64,000 nt of DNA from Roseateles hydrophilus (lineage in GTDB: Bacteria; Pseudomonadota; Gammaproteobacteria; Burkholderiales; Burkholderiaceae_C): positions 62,001 to 126,000 of the forward strand of contig NZ_JAPPUY010000003.1 in the NCBI RefSeq assembly GCF_026712245.1. The letters run 5' to 3'. Both the position numbers and the translations under genes were made by a program. Positions 1-8,387 of the stretch are shown in pieces; position 1 is the first letter of the stretch, and the number at the start of each line of letters is the position of its first letter. The notes under the pieces are model-generated. The model was not told the origin of the DNA. It did not search any database and worked only from the letters and a program-made list of their open reading frames with translations.

Positions 1-92
1 GACCACAGCATCCGAGTCTCCAGCAACTCCAAGATGGCAACGACTTGTTCCCGGGTAGCGCCAGCTCCCGGGTTCGACGGCAATGCACTCAT
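1..92 (-). CDS. Unknown protein, N-terminal fragment cut by window edge
   Basis: An ATG at position 92 is preceded by a strong ribosome-binding site (AGGGAGGAAC, directly upstream on the minus strand). The frame stays open for 30 codons to the window edge and begins MSALPSNPGAGATREQVVAI. The rest lies outside the window. I do not recognise the product; the visible part has no signal peptide or membrane segment and looks like the start of a soluble protein with an amphipathic helix. The gene points away from the IS21 element on its right. Confidence that it is a gene rests only on the RBS and the open frame. Confidence 0.45.
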   Translation of the reverse strand, partial: MSALPSNPGAGATREQVVAILELLETRMLW

Positions 93-353
93 GTTCCTCC
101 CTGAAGGTTTTTTATTGAGTGTTTGCGCGGATGGTAGCGGACATGCCGAAGTGCGTCATTCCACCGCCGGCTGGCGTGATGTCGCGGGCTCTCTGGCGCT
201 GAAACGATGTTCTTGCAGGTGCTGCACGCCGCAGGAACTGACGAACAACGACAGGTTCGGCAACTTGATCGACCGAGCAACCACGCGCGCAAATCCGGTA
301 GCCAGCCATGTTCAACGCCGGGCAATATGGGAGACGAACGGCGAGGCGCCAAT
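93..353. other. Intergenic stretch between edge gene and IS21 element
   Basis: No gene was found that could be supported. The open frames here are arginine- and proline-rich and look like shadow frames. The part next to position 92 is AT-richer (a run of A residues on the minus strand) and probably contains the promoter of the edge gene. Confidence 0.4.
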
Positions 354-392
354 GTCCGGGGCCCGCCCGGGCATTGGCCAACCGCATCAACG

Positions 393-1145
393 CTACGGTG
401 TATCCGAATCCAGCTTCGCCCGCAGCTTGCGCATCGACTCGCCCTTCAAGTTCAGCCGATGAGACGTGTGCACGAACCGGTCCAGCGTGGCGTCGGCCAC
501 GGTCTGGTCCGGGAACAGCCCGTGCCATTTGTCAACCGGGTACTGGCTCGTGATCAACAGCGAACCGCGGTGCTGGCGGCTGTCGATGACGTCCAGCAGC
601 AGCTGAGCAGCAGTGGTCGACATATCGCCGATGCCGAAATCGTCCAAGATCAGCAAGTTCGGCTTCGTGAGCGCCAGTTTCAGCCTGGGCAGCGTCCCGT
701 CGTGTTGGGCATCGGCGATCTGGTCGTAGAGCTCGCTGAGCCTGTAGAACTGCACCGTCAGGCCTTGCCTGCAGGCCTGGTTGCCCATCGCGCATCCGAT
801 CCAGGTCTTGCCAACGCCGGTCGGGCCGACGATGAGTAGGCCCTGGTGCTTGGTGATCCAGGTGCAGGTGGCAAGCGATGCCACCTGCGACTTGTCCAGG
901 CCGCGGCCAGCACGGTCGTCGAGGTCTTCCAGCGCCGCGCTTTCGCGAAGGTTGGCCTGTCGGATGAGCCTGCTGAGCTTGCGGTTGCGTCGGTCAGACT
1001 CCTCGGACTCCAGCAGCAGCGCCAGCCTGTCGTCGAAACCCAGCTCATGGAGCTTGGGCTGCTGGAGCTGCGTCTCGTAGGCCCTGGCCATTGAGGACAG
1101 CTTGAGCGCGCGCATCTGCGCGGTGTTTTGCGTCGTGACACCCAT
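393..1145 (-). CDS. istB: IstB, IS21-family AAA+ transposition helper
   Basis: This is the ATPase partner of the IS21 transposase and helps target selection and strand transfer. The 250-residue length is normal for IstB. Walker A is GPTGVGKT at residues 107-114 and Walker B is LLILDDFG at 164-171. A basic region near residues 225-245 (FVHTSHRLNLKGESMRKLR) matches the conserved IstB C-terminal stretch. The ATG at 1145 lies two bases after the istA stop, so translation is probably coupled. No frameshift or internal stop is visible, so the element looks intact. Confidence 0.95.
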   Translation of the reverse strand: MGVTTQNTAQMRALKLSSMARAYETQLQQPKLHELGFDDRLALLLESEESDRRNRKLSRLIRQANLRESAALEDLDDRAGRGLDKSQVASLATCTWITKHQGLLIVGPTGVGKTWIGCAMGNQACRQGLTVQFYRLSELYDQIADAQHDGTLPRLKLALTKPNLLILDDFGIGDMSTTAAQLLLDVIDSRQHRGSLLITSQYPVDKWHGLFPDQTVADATLDRFVHTSHRLNLKGESMRKLRAKLDSDTP

Positions 1146-1147
1146 GC

Positions 1148-2689
1148 TTAGCCCCCGTAGTACTCAGCGCCGCGCAGGTTCTCGTGCGGCGGGCGGGATT
1201 TCGTGCCGTCCTGCGGGGCTTGGCCAGCGCGGCGGTCGGTGGAGTCACTGAAGATGGACTTCAGGGCACGCAGAGTGCGGATGTTCAGGCGCAACGCGTA
1301 GGCGCAGACCTCCTCGAAGCGCTGGTTCCCATAGGCGCGGGCCAGGTCGCGCAGCGCGCGTGCCGTCCGCAGGCCATTGAACTCGTCGGACCGCTGCTCC
1401 AGGTGGTATCGCATCATCTCGCGCGTTTGGGCCCCAACGGTTTCGGCCCAGGCCAGCAGCGCCTTGGGTTCGCCTTCCAGCACGCGGACATGCGAGATCG
1501 GCCGGTGCTCATCGGACGTGATGGTTTGCCCCGTGCTCGCCGCGAGCGCATGAACCGCGACGCGACGGCCGCGGGTGAACAGCTCGATCAGGCTTCGGGT
1601 GGCCCGCACGTCGACACGCTGGTGAGCCAGCTGAAAAGGCACCGAGTAGTAGGAGCCGAGATGCTCAACGTGGTAGTCGGCGCCGACCTTCACCTCGTAG
1701 CGCCATTCGCAGACCTCGTAGGGCGTGGCGGGCAGCGCCATCAGTGCGGCACGCTCACCATCCTCGAAGCGCTGGCGCCGGTTGCCGGCGCGGTTGCGAA
1801 AGGGACGGCCGTTCATCTCCTCGCACAGGCGACGGATCTCGGCATTGAGTTCGGCCAGGCTGAAGAAGACCCGGTCGCGCAGCCTGAACAGAATCCAGCG
1901 CTGGGCGATCTGGACCCCGACCTCCGCCTTGCCTTTGTCGCGCGGGCGGCGCGGCCGCGCCGGTGCCGCCGCGGTGCGGAAGTGCCGGAGCGCGTCGGCA
2001 TAGGCCGGGTTGATCACGATCTTGTCGCGCTCCCGGCGCACCACACCTGCCTTGAGGTTGTCGCACACGACCCAGCGCGGCGCGCCACCGATCGCCTCGA
2101 AGCAATTGATGTGGCACTGGATCCAGTCGGGCGTGGTCTGGCTGGCGACGGCCTCAACGTAGGTCAGGTTCGAGTAGCCCAGGACGGCGACGAACACCTG
2201 GGCGAACAGTGATGGACCACCGTCCGGATCACGCACCTCCACGGTCTGGCCAGCGAAGTCCACGAACAGCTTGTCCGCCGGCGCGTGGGTCTGGCGCATT
2301 ACGACGTTCAACGTCCTTTTCCACTCCCTGTACAGCGTACTGAACTGGGTGTAGCCGATGCCGTCGGGGCAGGTTTCTCGCCACTCACGCCACAGCGTTT
2401 CTAGTGTGGCGGAGGGACGCTTCATCTCCTCGTGGACCCACTGCCAATCCGGGGCCGGCTTGCGCACAGCGATGGAACGGTCGTGGGTGCCGAGCGCGGT
2501 CACCCATGCGTCGTCGTCGAGGTCCCGCAGATCGCTCTCGGTGTAGCCTGAGGCGGCCAGCCGCGCACGTAGGTCACCGACCGTGGTTCCGGTGGAGTTG
2601 ACCGCCGCGGCGATGGAGCGGCTGGAACGGGAAGGGTCATGGAAGTGCAGGCGCACAATCTCGCGCTGCATGTGGATAGGGAGTCGCAT
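1148..2689 (-). CDS. istA: IstA, IS21-family DDE transposase
   Basis: This is the transposase of the IS21 element. I start it at the ATG at 2689 (MRLPIHMQREIVRLHF), where homology-like sequence begins; the 56 residues upstream look non-coding. The 513 residues fit the family. An N-terminal helix-turn-helix region (residues about 5-60) is followed by an rve integrase core with candidate catalytic residues D144 (FVDFAGQ), D210 (VVCDNLK) and E256 (DKGKAEVGVQ). A basic C-terminal region follows. It is intact and sits directly upstream of istB. Confidence 0.93.
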   Translation of the reverse strand: MRLPIHMQREIVRLHFHDPSRSSRSIAAAVNSTGTTVGDLRARLAASGYTESDLRDLDDDAWVTALGTHDRSIAVRKPAPDWQWVHEEMKRPSATLETLWREWRETCPDGIGYTQFSTLYREWKRTLNVVMRQTHAPADKLFVDFAGQTVEVRDPDGGPSLFAQVFVAVLGYSNLTYVEAVASQTTPDWIQCHINCFEAIGGAPRWVVCDNLKAGVVRRERDKIVINPAYADALRHFRTAAAPARPRRPRDKGKAEVGVQIAQRWILFRLRDRVFFSLAELNAEIRRLCEEMNGRPFRNRAGNRRQRFEDGERAALMALPATPYEVCEWRYEVKVGADYHVEHLGSYYSVPFQLAHQRVDVRATRSLIELFTRGRRVAVHALAASTGQTITSDEHRPISHVRVLEGEPKALLAWAETVGAQTREMMRYHLEQRSDEFNGLRTARALRDLARAYGNQRFEEVCAYALRLNIRTLRALKSIFSDSTDRRAGQAPQDGTKSRPPHENLRGAEYYGG

Positions 2690-2790
2690 AGATACTTTGA
2701 ATGCGACCTGTGAGCGCAGGCCAGATGGGTGAACGTCCCCAGCACACCGCGTGGCTTGACGCCACTGATGTCGCGACCGATACTCATACC

Positions 2791-2853
2791 AACAGATCGC
2801 CATCTGGTTGGCTTCGGCCGACTGCTCAAGCCCGGGTTGCACCCCGGGCTTTT
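2791..2853 (+). ncRNA. Candidate small RNA with own promoter and terminator
   Basis: A sigma70-like promoter, TTGACG (2756-2761), 17-bp spacer, GATACT (2779-2784), lies on the plus strand. About 45 bases further on is a rho-independent terminator. Between them the transcript can fold a first hairpin (CCAACAGAT paired with ATCTGGTTGG, one bulged G). There is no start codon with an RBS in this span. A very similar promoter-terminator unit lies at 11123-11225. The function is unknown; this is a structural prediction only. Confidence 0.35.
2828..2853 (+). terminator. Rho-independent terminator
   Basis: A 9-bp stem AAGCCCGGG / CCCGGGCTT with the 6-base loop TTGCAC is followed by further T residues. 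The T-run is on the plus strand, so it ends plus-strand transcripts. The only plus-strand unit in front of it is the candidate small RNA. Confidence 0.7.
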
Positions 2854-2935
2854 GCATTTCTGGGGCGAGAGTTATCGCTGGGTCTGGGATCTCCTGATCA
2901 AGGTTGAGGGCCGGGTCATACCCGGGACTGGGTGA

Positions 2936-3253
2936 CTACGCTGCCGAAAGAAGGGGGACGGCGCCGTGTTCGGCGCCCTGAGCAGCACCATCGGCGGCGG
3001 TGGACGCGACAGGGCCGAGCTGAGGGGCTGCCGGGATGCCACTGGACGCTCCAGCGGCGCCGACACCAGCAAGTGCGCCTGGATGACCGATTCGCGCTGT
3101 GAGCCACTGCTCGACGTGTTCGCGCATGAACAACCGCCGCCGGCCAACCCTGAACGAAGGCGGCATCGCCTGCCCCGCGGAGATCCGGTTGCGTGCGCTT
3201 TCCTCTGTGATGTGAAGCAACTTGGCGACATCACTGATCGTCATCGTGTCCAT
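2936..3253 (-). CDS. Small helix-turn-helix (AlpA/excisionase-like) protein
   Basis: This is a 105-residue protein if started at the ATG at 3253 (MDTMTISDVAKLLHITEES). Residues 1-55 look like the winged helix-turn-helix of AlpA/excisionase-type proteins: an N-terminal helix of the DVAKLLHITEESARNRI type, then a strand with GRRRLFMREHVEQWL. The last 50 residues are rich in Ala, Gly and Pro and probably unstructured. It is divergent from the gene at 3323, with about 70 bp between them, and could regulate it. In mobile DNA such proteins often regulate or direct excision, but that role is inferred. Confidence 0.65.
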   Translation of the reverse strand: MDTMTISDVAKLLHITEESARNRISAGQAMPPSFRVGRRRLFMREHVEQWLTARIGHPGALAGVGAAGASSGIPAAPQLGPVASTAADGAAQGAEHGAVPLLSAA

Positions 3254-3322
3254 GCATGTACCTGCCTGGCGCCATGCTATGGGGGCCATTCAGCGGAAAC
3301 TACTGGCAAATTTGGACACTTG

Positions 3323-4270
3323 ATGCCGCTGTACCTCGAAGACTTGCCGCCGGGCGTCTATTCCCGTCCGATGGTGGCGGTGCTCACGATGATCGCGCTT
3401 GACGTCGAAGACAAGCCGATCAACCCGGCGACTGCTGCAGAGCTGATTCGCCACTTCGTCGCGTTGATGCTTCCGCCCGAACATCACGGGCTGCTGACCC
3501 TGCAAGGGCAGCCAACCTGGGACAAGGTGGAGCTCATCCAGCACGAGCTAGCTATCGCGGCGCACAAGCATCGACTTGAAGAGCTTGTGCAGGCCTATGC
3601 GGTCGTGGACTTGCTGTATCACCACTCCACGCGGCCTCCCCGCGAGAAGCGGCCGGCTGAAACTGTGGAGGTGGCGTCATTCCTTCGGATGGTGGGCTAC
3701 GCCAGGCTCAGGCCAGTGCCGCGAGGCGTGATCGTGAACGGTCGCGAGGTTGACCTGTTGAAATTCTGCAAGTACTGCTGGAGACCGGCGGCCAGCGCAG
3801 CTCTCGTCTGCAGGTTCCATTCAGTCCAGAAGCGTGGCGACGCAGTTGCAGCCGCTCAGTACAAACAGGCACAACGACTTCAAAGATCATTCGAAGCGCT
3901 GGTCAATCGGCTTGGGACCGATGCGGAACTGGCCTTCCATGACTCCGAGTTCACGTCGCCGGTGTTCTTCCCGGAATCAGGTGCGAACGAGTGGTTGACG
4001 TTGCATCGCCCGAAACTGCATCAGGAACTCGTGAAGGCAGGGCTGGCGCAGTGGACATTGGCTCAACTCTGCGGGTACCTCTACGACGACGACGCTGTTG
4101 CCCAGCAGTTGCTCGGCCGGACTCAGATACTCACTCCCGTGACGCTTCGGGCCGAAGCCTGGGTGTCCGCGATGCTTGCCAAGCCGAAGTGGGGCGGTGC
4201 GCGGACGCTGAGCGAATCGCTTCTGGCTGGCGGATCGGAGTCCGGTGGACCCGAAGATCCGACTGTCTAG
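3323..4270 (+). CDS. Hypothetical protein with CxxC/CxxH zinc-like motif
   Basis: I start this 315-residue protein at the ATG at 3323 (MPLYLEDLPPGVYSRPMV); upstream codons in frame look non-coding. I do not recognise the family. The central region has a possible metal site, FCKYCWRP followed ten residues later by CRFH (CxxC-x10-CxxH), near residues 150-170. There is no signal peptide or membrane helix. Codon use over the last 100 codons is that of a normal GC-rich gene, which makes this frame more believable than the minus-strand tniQ frame it overlaps at 3977-4270. It may be transposon cargo or a flanking host gene. Confidence 0.6.
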   Translation: MPLYLEDLPPGVYSRPMVAVLTMIALDVEDKPINPATAAELIRHFVALMLPPEHHGLLTLQGQPTWDKVELIQHELAIAAHKHRLEELVQAYAVVDLLYHHSTRPPREKRPAETVEVASFLRMVGYARLRPVPRGVIVNGREVDLLKFCKYCWRPAASAALVCRFHSVQKRGDAVAAAQYKQAQRLQRSFEALVNRLGTDAELAFHDSEFTSPVFFPESGANEWLTLHRPKLHQELVKAGLAQWTLAQLCGYLYDDDAVAQQLLGRTQILTPVTLRAEAWVSAMLAKPKWGGARTLSESLLAGGSESGGPEDPTV

Positions 4271-5848
4271 GGGCCGCGCTGCGCGCGGCGATGAAGCCGA
4301 AACGACAACCACGCTGATCAAGTTGTCAGCGTTGCCGAACATCGACGACAGGCTCGCTGGACTTCCTGATGAAGAGGGCTGAAATACGCAACGAGAGAAG
4401 TTCTGCAGATCGACACGAGCCACCGCCATCTCGCGTCGAGCGGCACCTTGACGGACCGTCGAGGCAAGCAGGCCGCGACGAATGAGGTGATACGCCACTT
4501 CTTGCTTCACGCCTAAGGCATTGGCGGCTTGCGGAACGCTCAACTCATCTTGGCTGAGGGCACATGTCCAAGCCTTGACTTCGTCTCGACACACGTACCA
4601 AGAGGCGAGCGATATGACTTCACTAGCAGCTACAGGCACACGCCAACACCGCAACGTCCCAACAAGAAGTGACTGCATCAACGCGGCCGTCTGGTCCACC
4701 CGCACCAGCCTGCTGAGGGCTTGGGACAAGACAGCCGTATCTGGCGGGCGGTCAAACCGAGAATCAGGCATATCCGCAAGCAACCGCTGGCAGCTCGCCT
4801 CGGTCATCGGCGCAAGGAGTCCTTCGCGCTCGAGCACCGACACGCGCTTTGCGGATATGCCAAGGCGCCGACCAGCGGCTTTGCGACTCAAGACGCTTGC
4901 CAAAGCCTCCTTAATCTCCCTCGATTGGTCACCGACAACCACCCGGCGCACCCGTCCTCCTAACGTGACCCTGATCGCGACAGCACCCTCAACCATCTGG
5001 TCCAACGCCTTGGCAAGCCGACTTGGTGCCACGCCCACCGAGGTCGCAAGTTGTGCCACCGTGGCCATGGCACTATCGGTACGTGCAACGTTTCGACCGA
5101 CGATTGGATTTGGCGTACTTGCGGATTGGTCGACGAACCGCGCCAGAGCTGACAGCAGTCGATGGCGCCAAACAAGGTCCGGCAGCGCCTCAATCCGTCG
5201 CTTCAAGGACGGGAATGCTTCATTCAGAAGCTGCACGGTTCCCAAGGATGAAGGGGCAACGCGTATGCGATCAAGGAGATCGGCCATGCCTGCTTCGGCG
5301 TTATTGAGCGTTTCAAGTCCGGCTACTGTGCGAGTTGCGATCGAAGCAACGTCAACTCGACTCGCCTTCTTGCCAGGCTTACCGTCCAGACCGTGCAGAC
5401 TCAGTGAGCCCACGAAATCCAAGACCTCCTGAGGCAATGGATCTATGCCCGACGCAAGGCGCAATGGGAGCGGGGTCTGGGGCAAGAGCCGAAGGTCGCG
5501 ACCACATCTGCAGTGCTCGTATCTCACGGACGACCAGCGCAGGTCCTGCAGGCACTTATCGCACCGGTCAGCGAGCCAAAGCTGATGCACTGCGCAGGAG
5601 AAGCAGTCCGGAGCGAGCCATTCGCTTTTCCAGATCCCGATCTCTCTCAAACAGGCCGCGCACAATCGGGCGCGGGAATGGAGGCCGCTTGCCGCCGCTT
5701 TGCGAGTCCACCTTGGGTTCAGCCCGTTCCAGGCGGCTTCCCGCAACCAAAAGCCTTGTGCACTCTCCCCTGGCGCCGGCGTCACGCGGACGAGCAGTCC
5801 CGGACGGGGGCTCGACCAGCAACTGGCGTCTTGGTTCAGAGCAGGCAT
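3977..5848 (-). CDS. tniQ: TniQ/TnsD-type target selector, second copy (C-terminus doubtful)
   Basis: This is a TniQ-family protein, expected to bind target DNA and recruit the TnsC ATPase. The start at 5848 is supported by GAGGAGG seven bases upstream. Zinc-binding signatures are clear: CAAC (C63, C66) with CAVH (C85, H88), then CDKC (C96, C99) with CRC (C113, C115). A helix-turn-helix (SVPQAANALGVKQEVAYHLI) lies late in the protein. The open frame gives 623 residues, but its last 98 codons run antisense to the plus-strand gene ending at 4270 and read as low-complexity sequence. The true C-terminus may have been lost or frameshifted near 4380. It overlaps the first tniQ by 13 bp. Confidence 0.8.
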   Translation of the reverse strand: MPALNQDASCWSSPRPGLLVRVTPAPGESAQGFWLREAAWNGLNPRWTRKAAASGLHSRARLCAACLREIGIWKSEWLAPDCFSCAVHQLWLADRCDKCLQDLRWSSVRYEHCRCGRDLRLLPQTPLPLRLASGIDPLPQEVLDFVGSLSLHGLDGKPGKKASRVDVASIATRTVAGLETLNNAEAGMADLLDRIRVAPSSLGTVQLLNEAFPSLKRRIEALPDLVWRHRLLSALARFVDQSASTPNPIVGRNVARTDSAMATVAQLATSVGVAPSRLAKALDQMVEGAVAIRVTLGGRVRRVVVGDQSREIKEALASVLSRKAAGRRLGISAKRVSVLEREGLLAPMTEASCQRLLADMPDSRFDRPPDTAVLSQALSRLVRVDQTAALMQSLLVGTLRCWRVPVAASEVISLASWYVCRDEVKAWTCALSQDELSVPQAANALGVKQEVAYHLIRRGLLASTVRQGAARREMAVARVDLQNFSRCVFQPSSSGSPASLSSMFGNADNLISVVVVSASSPRAARPLDSRIFGSTGLRSASQKRFAQRPRTAPLRLGKHRGHPGFGPKRHGSEYLSPAEQLLGNSVVVVEVPAELSQCPLRQPCLHEFLMQFRAMQRQPLVRT

Positions 5849-7407
5849 GGGGCCTCCTCGAAAAGTGACGCCTGCTCGACAAGTGCAGGCTTGAACCGGC
5901 GTGTCCAGCTGGACCGCCTCGCATGCGCAAGCGCGGCAAGGGACTCCGTGGGCAGCAAGAACGACGACCACCCGGGTCGACTCAGGTCACGTGCTAACGC
6001 CACCCGCCCCCCAAGCACTGCCTTCAGCAGGTCGACAAACGCTCCCTGACCGCCCGCCGCCTTGACGCATTGCTCGCTGAACAGCGGCATCGCGCCTGCG
6101 TCGTGGCGCTCTGCAGGCTTCGCGGCATTTTCGAAGGCCAACTGTGTCGCGGTAACGTTGGGACGCATCAGATGGCGCACATCCCCCAGGATGATGGGAT
6201 TCAGCAGTCCCCCACGACGCAAAGCGAAGTAGGCTGACCAGTCGATCGAGACTTCCGAAATGAACTGCTCAACGGGCACCAGACGGTTCAGTTCTCGGCT
6301 AAGGCGATCGACTTCCGTGCGGGACAGGAAAACAAACGGCTTGCGGCCGAGCTGACGTGTGATCACGTCTTTGATCACACCGCGCCTGACCCAGGCACTA
6401 AGCGCTGGCTCGGCGATCCCAAGCCGCTCCAAGGCTTCGTTACGGCTGTAGTACGACTGCTTCTCCTCGCGAAAAACGAGCGCACCGGGCTTGGTTGGAA
6501 TCTCCAGAGCCGGGTCTGCTGCAACGGCGGCTTCATGCAGACTCCTCAATGGAAGCAATGACAGCAGCGATTTAGTCTTGGCCTCCTCCTCGATCGTGTG
6601 AGCGATGACACGCTCCGCAGCAAGCAGGTAGGTCTTGGATGTGATCTGTCGGAAGGTTCGGGCGATCCCATCCACTGAGGGATCGACACACAGGCCCAAC
6701 GCCCTAACGACCTCCCCGACGTCTTCGATCAGGCACACCTTGCGGCGCTTTGCCACCTGCCTTCTGTGGACCGTCGCCATGCCGGTCAGCAGCCGCCACA
6801 GCAACATGGCGCAGGCAAGCTGCTGGGCGAGGGCCTGATTTCCACTCGGATCCGTCGACTCAGTGGCTTTGCGCTCAAAGCTGCCCCACGTCGCCCTGAC
6901 GACTTCATGACCGGCCAACGGGCAGTGCGCTCCAGCAAGCAACTTTTCAGTCGTCGCCTCCGCCAGCCGCATCCGCCCAGGATCGCTATAGCTTCCGGTC
7001 ACTGCCGGCTCGACCAAGTCATCCTTCAACCAACAGCCATGAAGCGTGCAAACGGACAGTGCCGTAATGCGCCATCTTGCACAAATGATGCGCTGCTCGC
7101 TGATGCACATCGGGCAGTAGCGGATGCGACCAGCTCGATCCGATACAGACCACGCCGGTGGCAGGTGACCGCCATAGCGGGGGATACCGTCGGCGCGCAA
7201 GACGCGCTCGTTGGGCTCTGTGGACGGCTCTTCGCGCCAATGCCCCGCGCTGGCCGTCGCAGGCAGTGCCCCACGGATCTGGTCAAGATGGTTTTTCCAC
7301 GGCTGCCTTACCCCGTGCCGCCGAACCAGGTCAGCGAGGTAGGTCTCTGACCACTCATCAGGCCCCAGTTGCCTGCGCACGAGAGGCTGAACTTGAGCCA
7401 CATTCAT
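5836..7407 (-). CDS. tniQ: TniQ/TnsD-type target selector, first copy
   Basis: This is the first of two TniQ-family target-site proteins. The 523 residues include the N-terminal TniQ zinc motif CPMC (C98, C101) and CTLH (C120, H123). The rest is helical, with helix-turn-helix-like stretches near residues 330-375 (YYSRNEALERLGIAEPALSAWV). The ATG at 7407 overlaps the tnsC stop by 4 bp and has GGAGG upstream. It differs clearly in sequence from the second TniQ, so the two probably have different targets or form a mixed complex. That is inference; only the family assignment is firm. Confidence 0.88.
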   Translation of the reverse strand: MNVAQVQPLVRRQLGPDEWSETYLADLVRRHGVRQPWKNHLDQIRGALPATASAGHWREEPSTEPNERVLRADGIPRYGGHLPPAWSVSDRAGRIRYCPMCISEQRIICARWRITALSVCTLHGCWLKDDLVEPAVTGSYSDPGRMRLAEATTEKLLAGAHCPLAGHEVVRATWGSFERKATESTDPSGNQALAQQLACAMLLWRLLTGMATVHRRQVAKRRKVCLIEDVGEVVRALGLCVDPSVDGIARTFRQITSKTYLLAAERVIAHTIEEEAKTKSLLSLLPLRSLHEAAVAADPALEIPTKPGALVFREEKQSYYSRNEALERLGIAEPALSAWVRRGVIKDVITRQLGRKPFVFLSRTEVDRLSRELNRLVPVEQFISEVSIDWSAYFALRRGGLLNPIILGDVRHLMRPNVTATQLAFENAAKPAERHDAGAMPLFSEQCVKAAGGQGAFVDLLKAVLGGRVALARDLSRPGWSSFLLPTESLAALAHARRSSWTRRFKPALVEQASLFEEAPCLL

Positions 7408-8387
7408 GAGGACCTCCCTCCACGCTTGCCGTAAGGTTCACCAAGCCCTGTTAGCGGCGCCTTGTTAAAGCGTCGGGAGAACGGATTTCGGTTCGGCTCA
7501 GCACCAGGAAAGACGACCTCGGCAAAGGCTTGCTCCAGAACGGCGTTGTTGATCTCCAGGCTGTCTTTACCTTCAGCGATTTCCACCGACCGAACTAGCA
7601 GTCGTCGGATGCCACGCAGGCGACCGCCGGACGCGTAAACCATCGACGTGGCGACCTTTTTTCCGGTCAGGTCAATGGCCTGCATGCCGTCGAGCAGCTT
7701 CATAAAGCCATTCATGACGGCAAGACAGTCCTTCTGCCGAGCAGGCTCCATGGAAAGAGGCTCCAAGGTGATCCGCTCGCCGAACCGGTCGGAGATCTGC
7801 TCGTTCAGCCAGACGAAATCCGCAAGAGACGGCGTGCCGGCCAGGACCATCGGGCAGCGCCCCCTACCCAGCAACTCCTTGAGACCGTCGGCCATCGAGT
7901 AGTGGGTCTTCTGCGCACCACGATCGGCCAAGTGGTTGCATTCGTCGAGCAGGATCAGTCGGACCTTGCAGGCCCGAAGAAGCGTCAGCAACTGCTCCAG
8001 CTTGTCCGCTTCGTTGCCTGCCTTTGCGTAGGGAGACCCCAGCGCCGTCAAGAGCCCAGCGTAGAGTGCGCTTTTGGTGCAGGAACTGGGCACGCGAAAG
8101 TAGAGTACCGGCACCTCCGTGAAGTCGTCATGATGAATCGGCGGATGCTTGTCCCGGAAGTATTCCAAAAGCGTGGTCTTGCCCGCACCGGTCTCGCCAA
8201 GCAAGACGAGGCACTCGGGCTCTTCGCCGTCGCACTCGTACTTCAGCAGGTCTCCAAGGCGCCTGAGCACCTTCTTGACCTGAGGGAAGTGACCGAAGCT
8301 GCGACGAATGCGGCGTCTGACTGTTGCGCAGAGTGCCTTCCTGTCAAGGACAGCAGCGACATCGGTTGGCTCGAGTTTGGCGCTCAC
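7404..8387 (-). CDS. tnsC: TnsC/TniB-like AAA+ transposition regulator
   Basis: This ATPase links target recognition by TniQ to the TnsA/TnsB transposase. The 327 residues carry Walker A GETGAGKT (64-71) and Walker B LILLDE (144-149), followed by CNHL as in TniB/TnsC proteins. The start is a GTG at 8387 that overlaps the tnsB stop (GTGA), showing translational coupling. At 327 residues it is shorter than the TnsC of Tn7 and close in size to TniB of Tn5053/Tn6022-type elements. Confidence 0.93.
   Translation of the reverse strand: MSAKLEPTDVAAVLDRKALCATVRRRIRRSFGHFPQVKKVLRRLGDLLKYECDGEEPECLVLLGETGAGKTTLLEYFRDKHPPIHHDDFTEVPVLYFRVPSSCTKSALYAGLLTALGSPYAKAGNEADKLEQLLTLLRACKVRLILLDECNHLADRGAQKTHYSMADGLKELLGRGRCPMVLAGTPSLADFVWLNEQISDRFGERITLEPLSMEPARQKDCLAVMNGFMKLLDGMQAIDLTGKKVATSMVYASGGRLRGIRRLLVRSVEIAEGKDSLEINNAVLEQAFAEVVFPGAEPNRNPFSRRFNKAPLTGLGEPYGKRGGRSS

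Larger units (their letters stand above)
354..2746 (-). mobile_element. IS21-family insertion sequence (istA-istB)
   Basis: The element carries the two adjacent genes typical of IS21: a DDE transposase (istA) and an AAA+ helper (istB), read leftward. I propose the ends from a TGT at 354 and the complementary ACA ending at 2746. The roughly 28 bp inside each end share TGT, C, GGG, CAT and GGCC at comparable positions when one is inverted, as imperfect terminal repeats of this family do. The size would be about 2.4 kb, normal for IS21. I could not see a matching target duplication (flanks GGCGCCAA and CCGCGTGG), so the exact ends are an inference. Confidence 0.6.

Noticed and set aside
2966-3322. 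Upstream extension of the 315-residue plus-strand gene to position 2966
   Set aside because: The extension is antisense to the AlpA-like gene and reads as shadow sequence. The ATG at 3323 fits the start of plausible protein.
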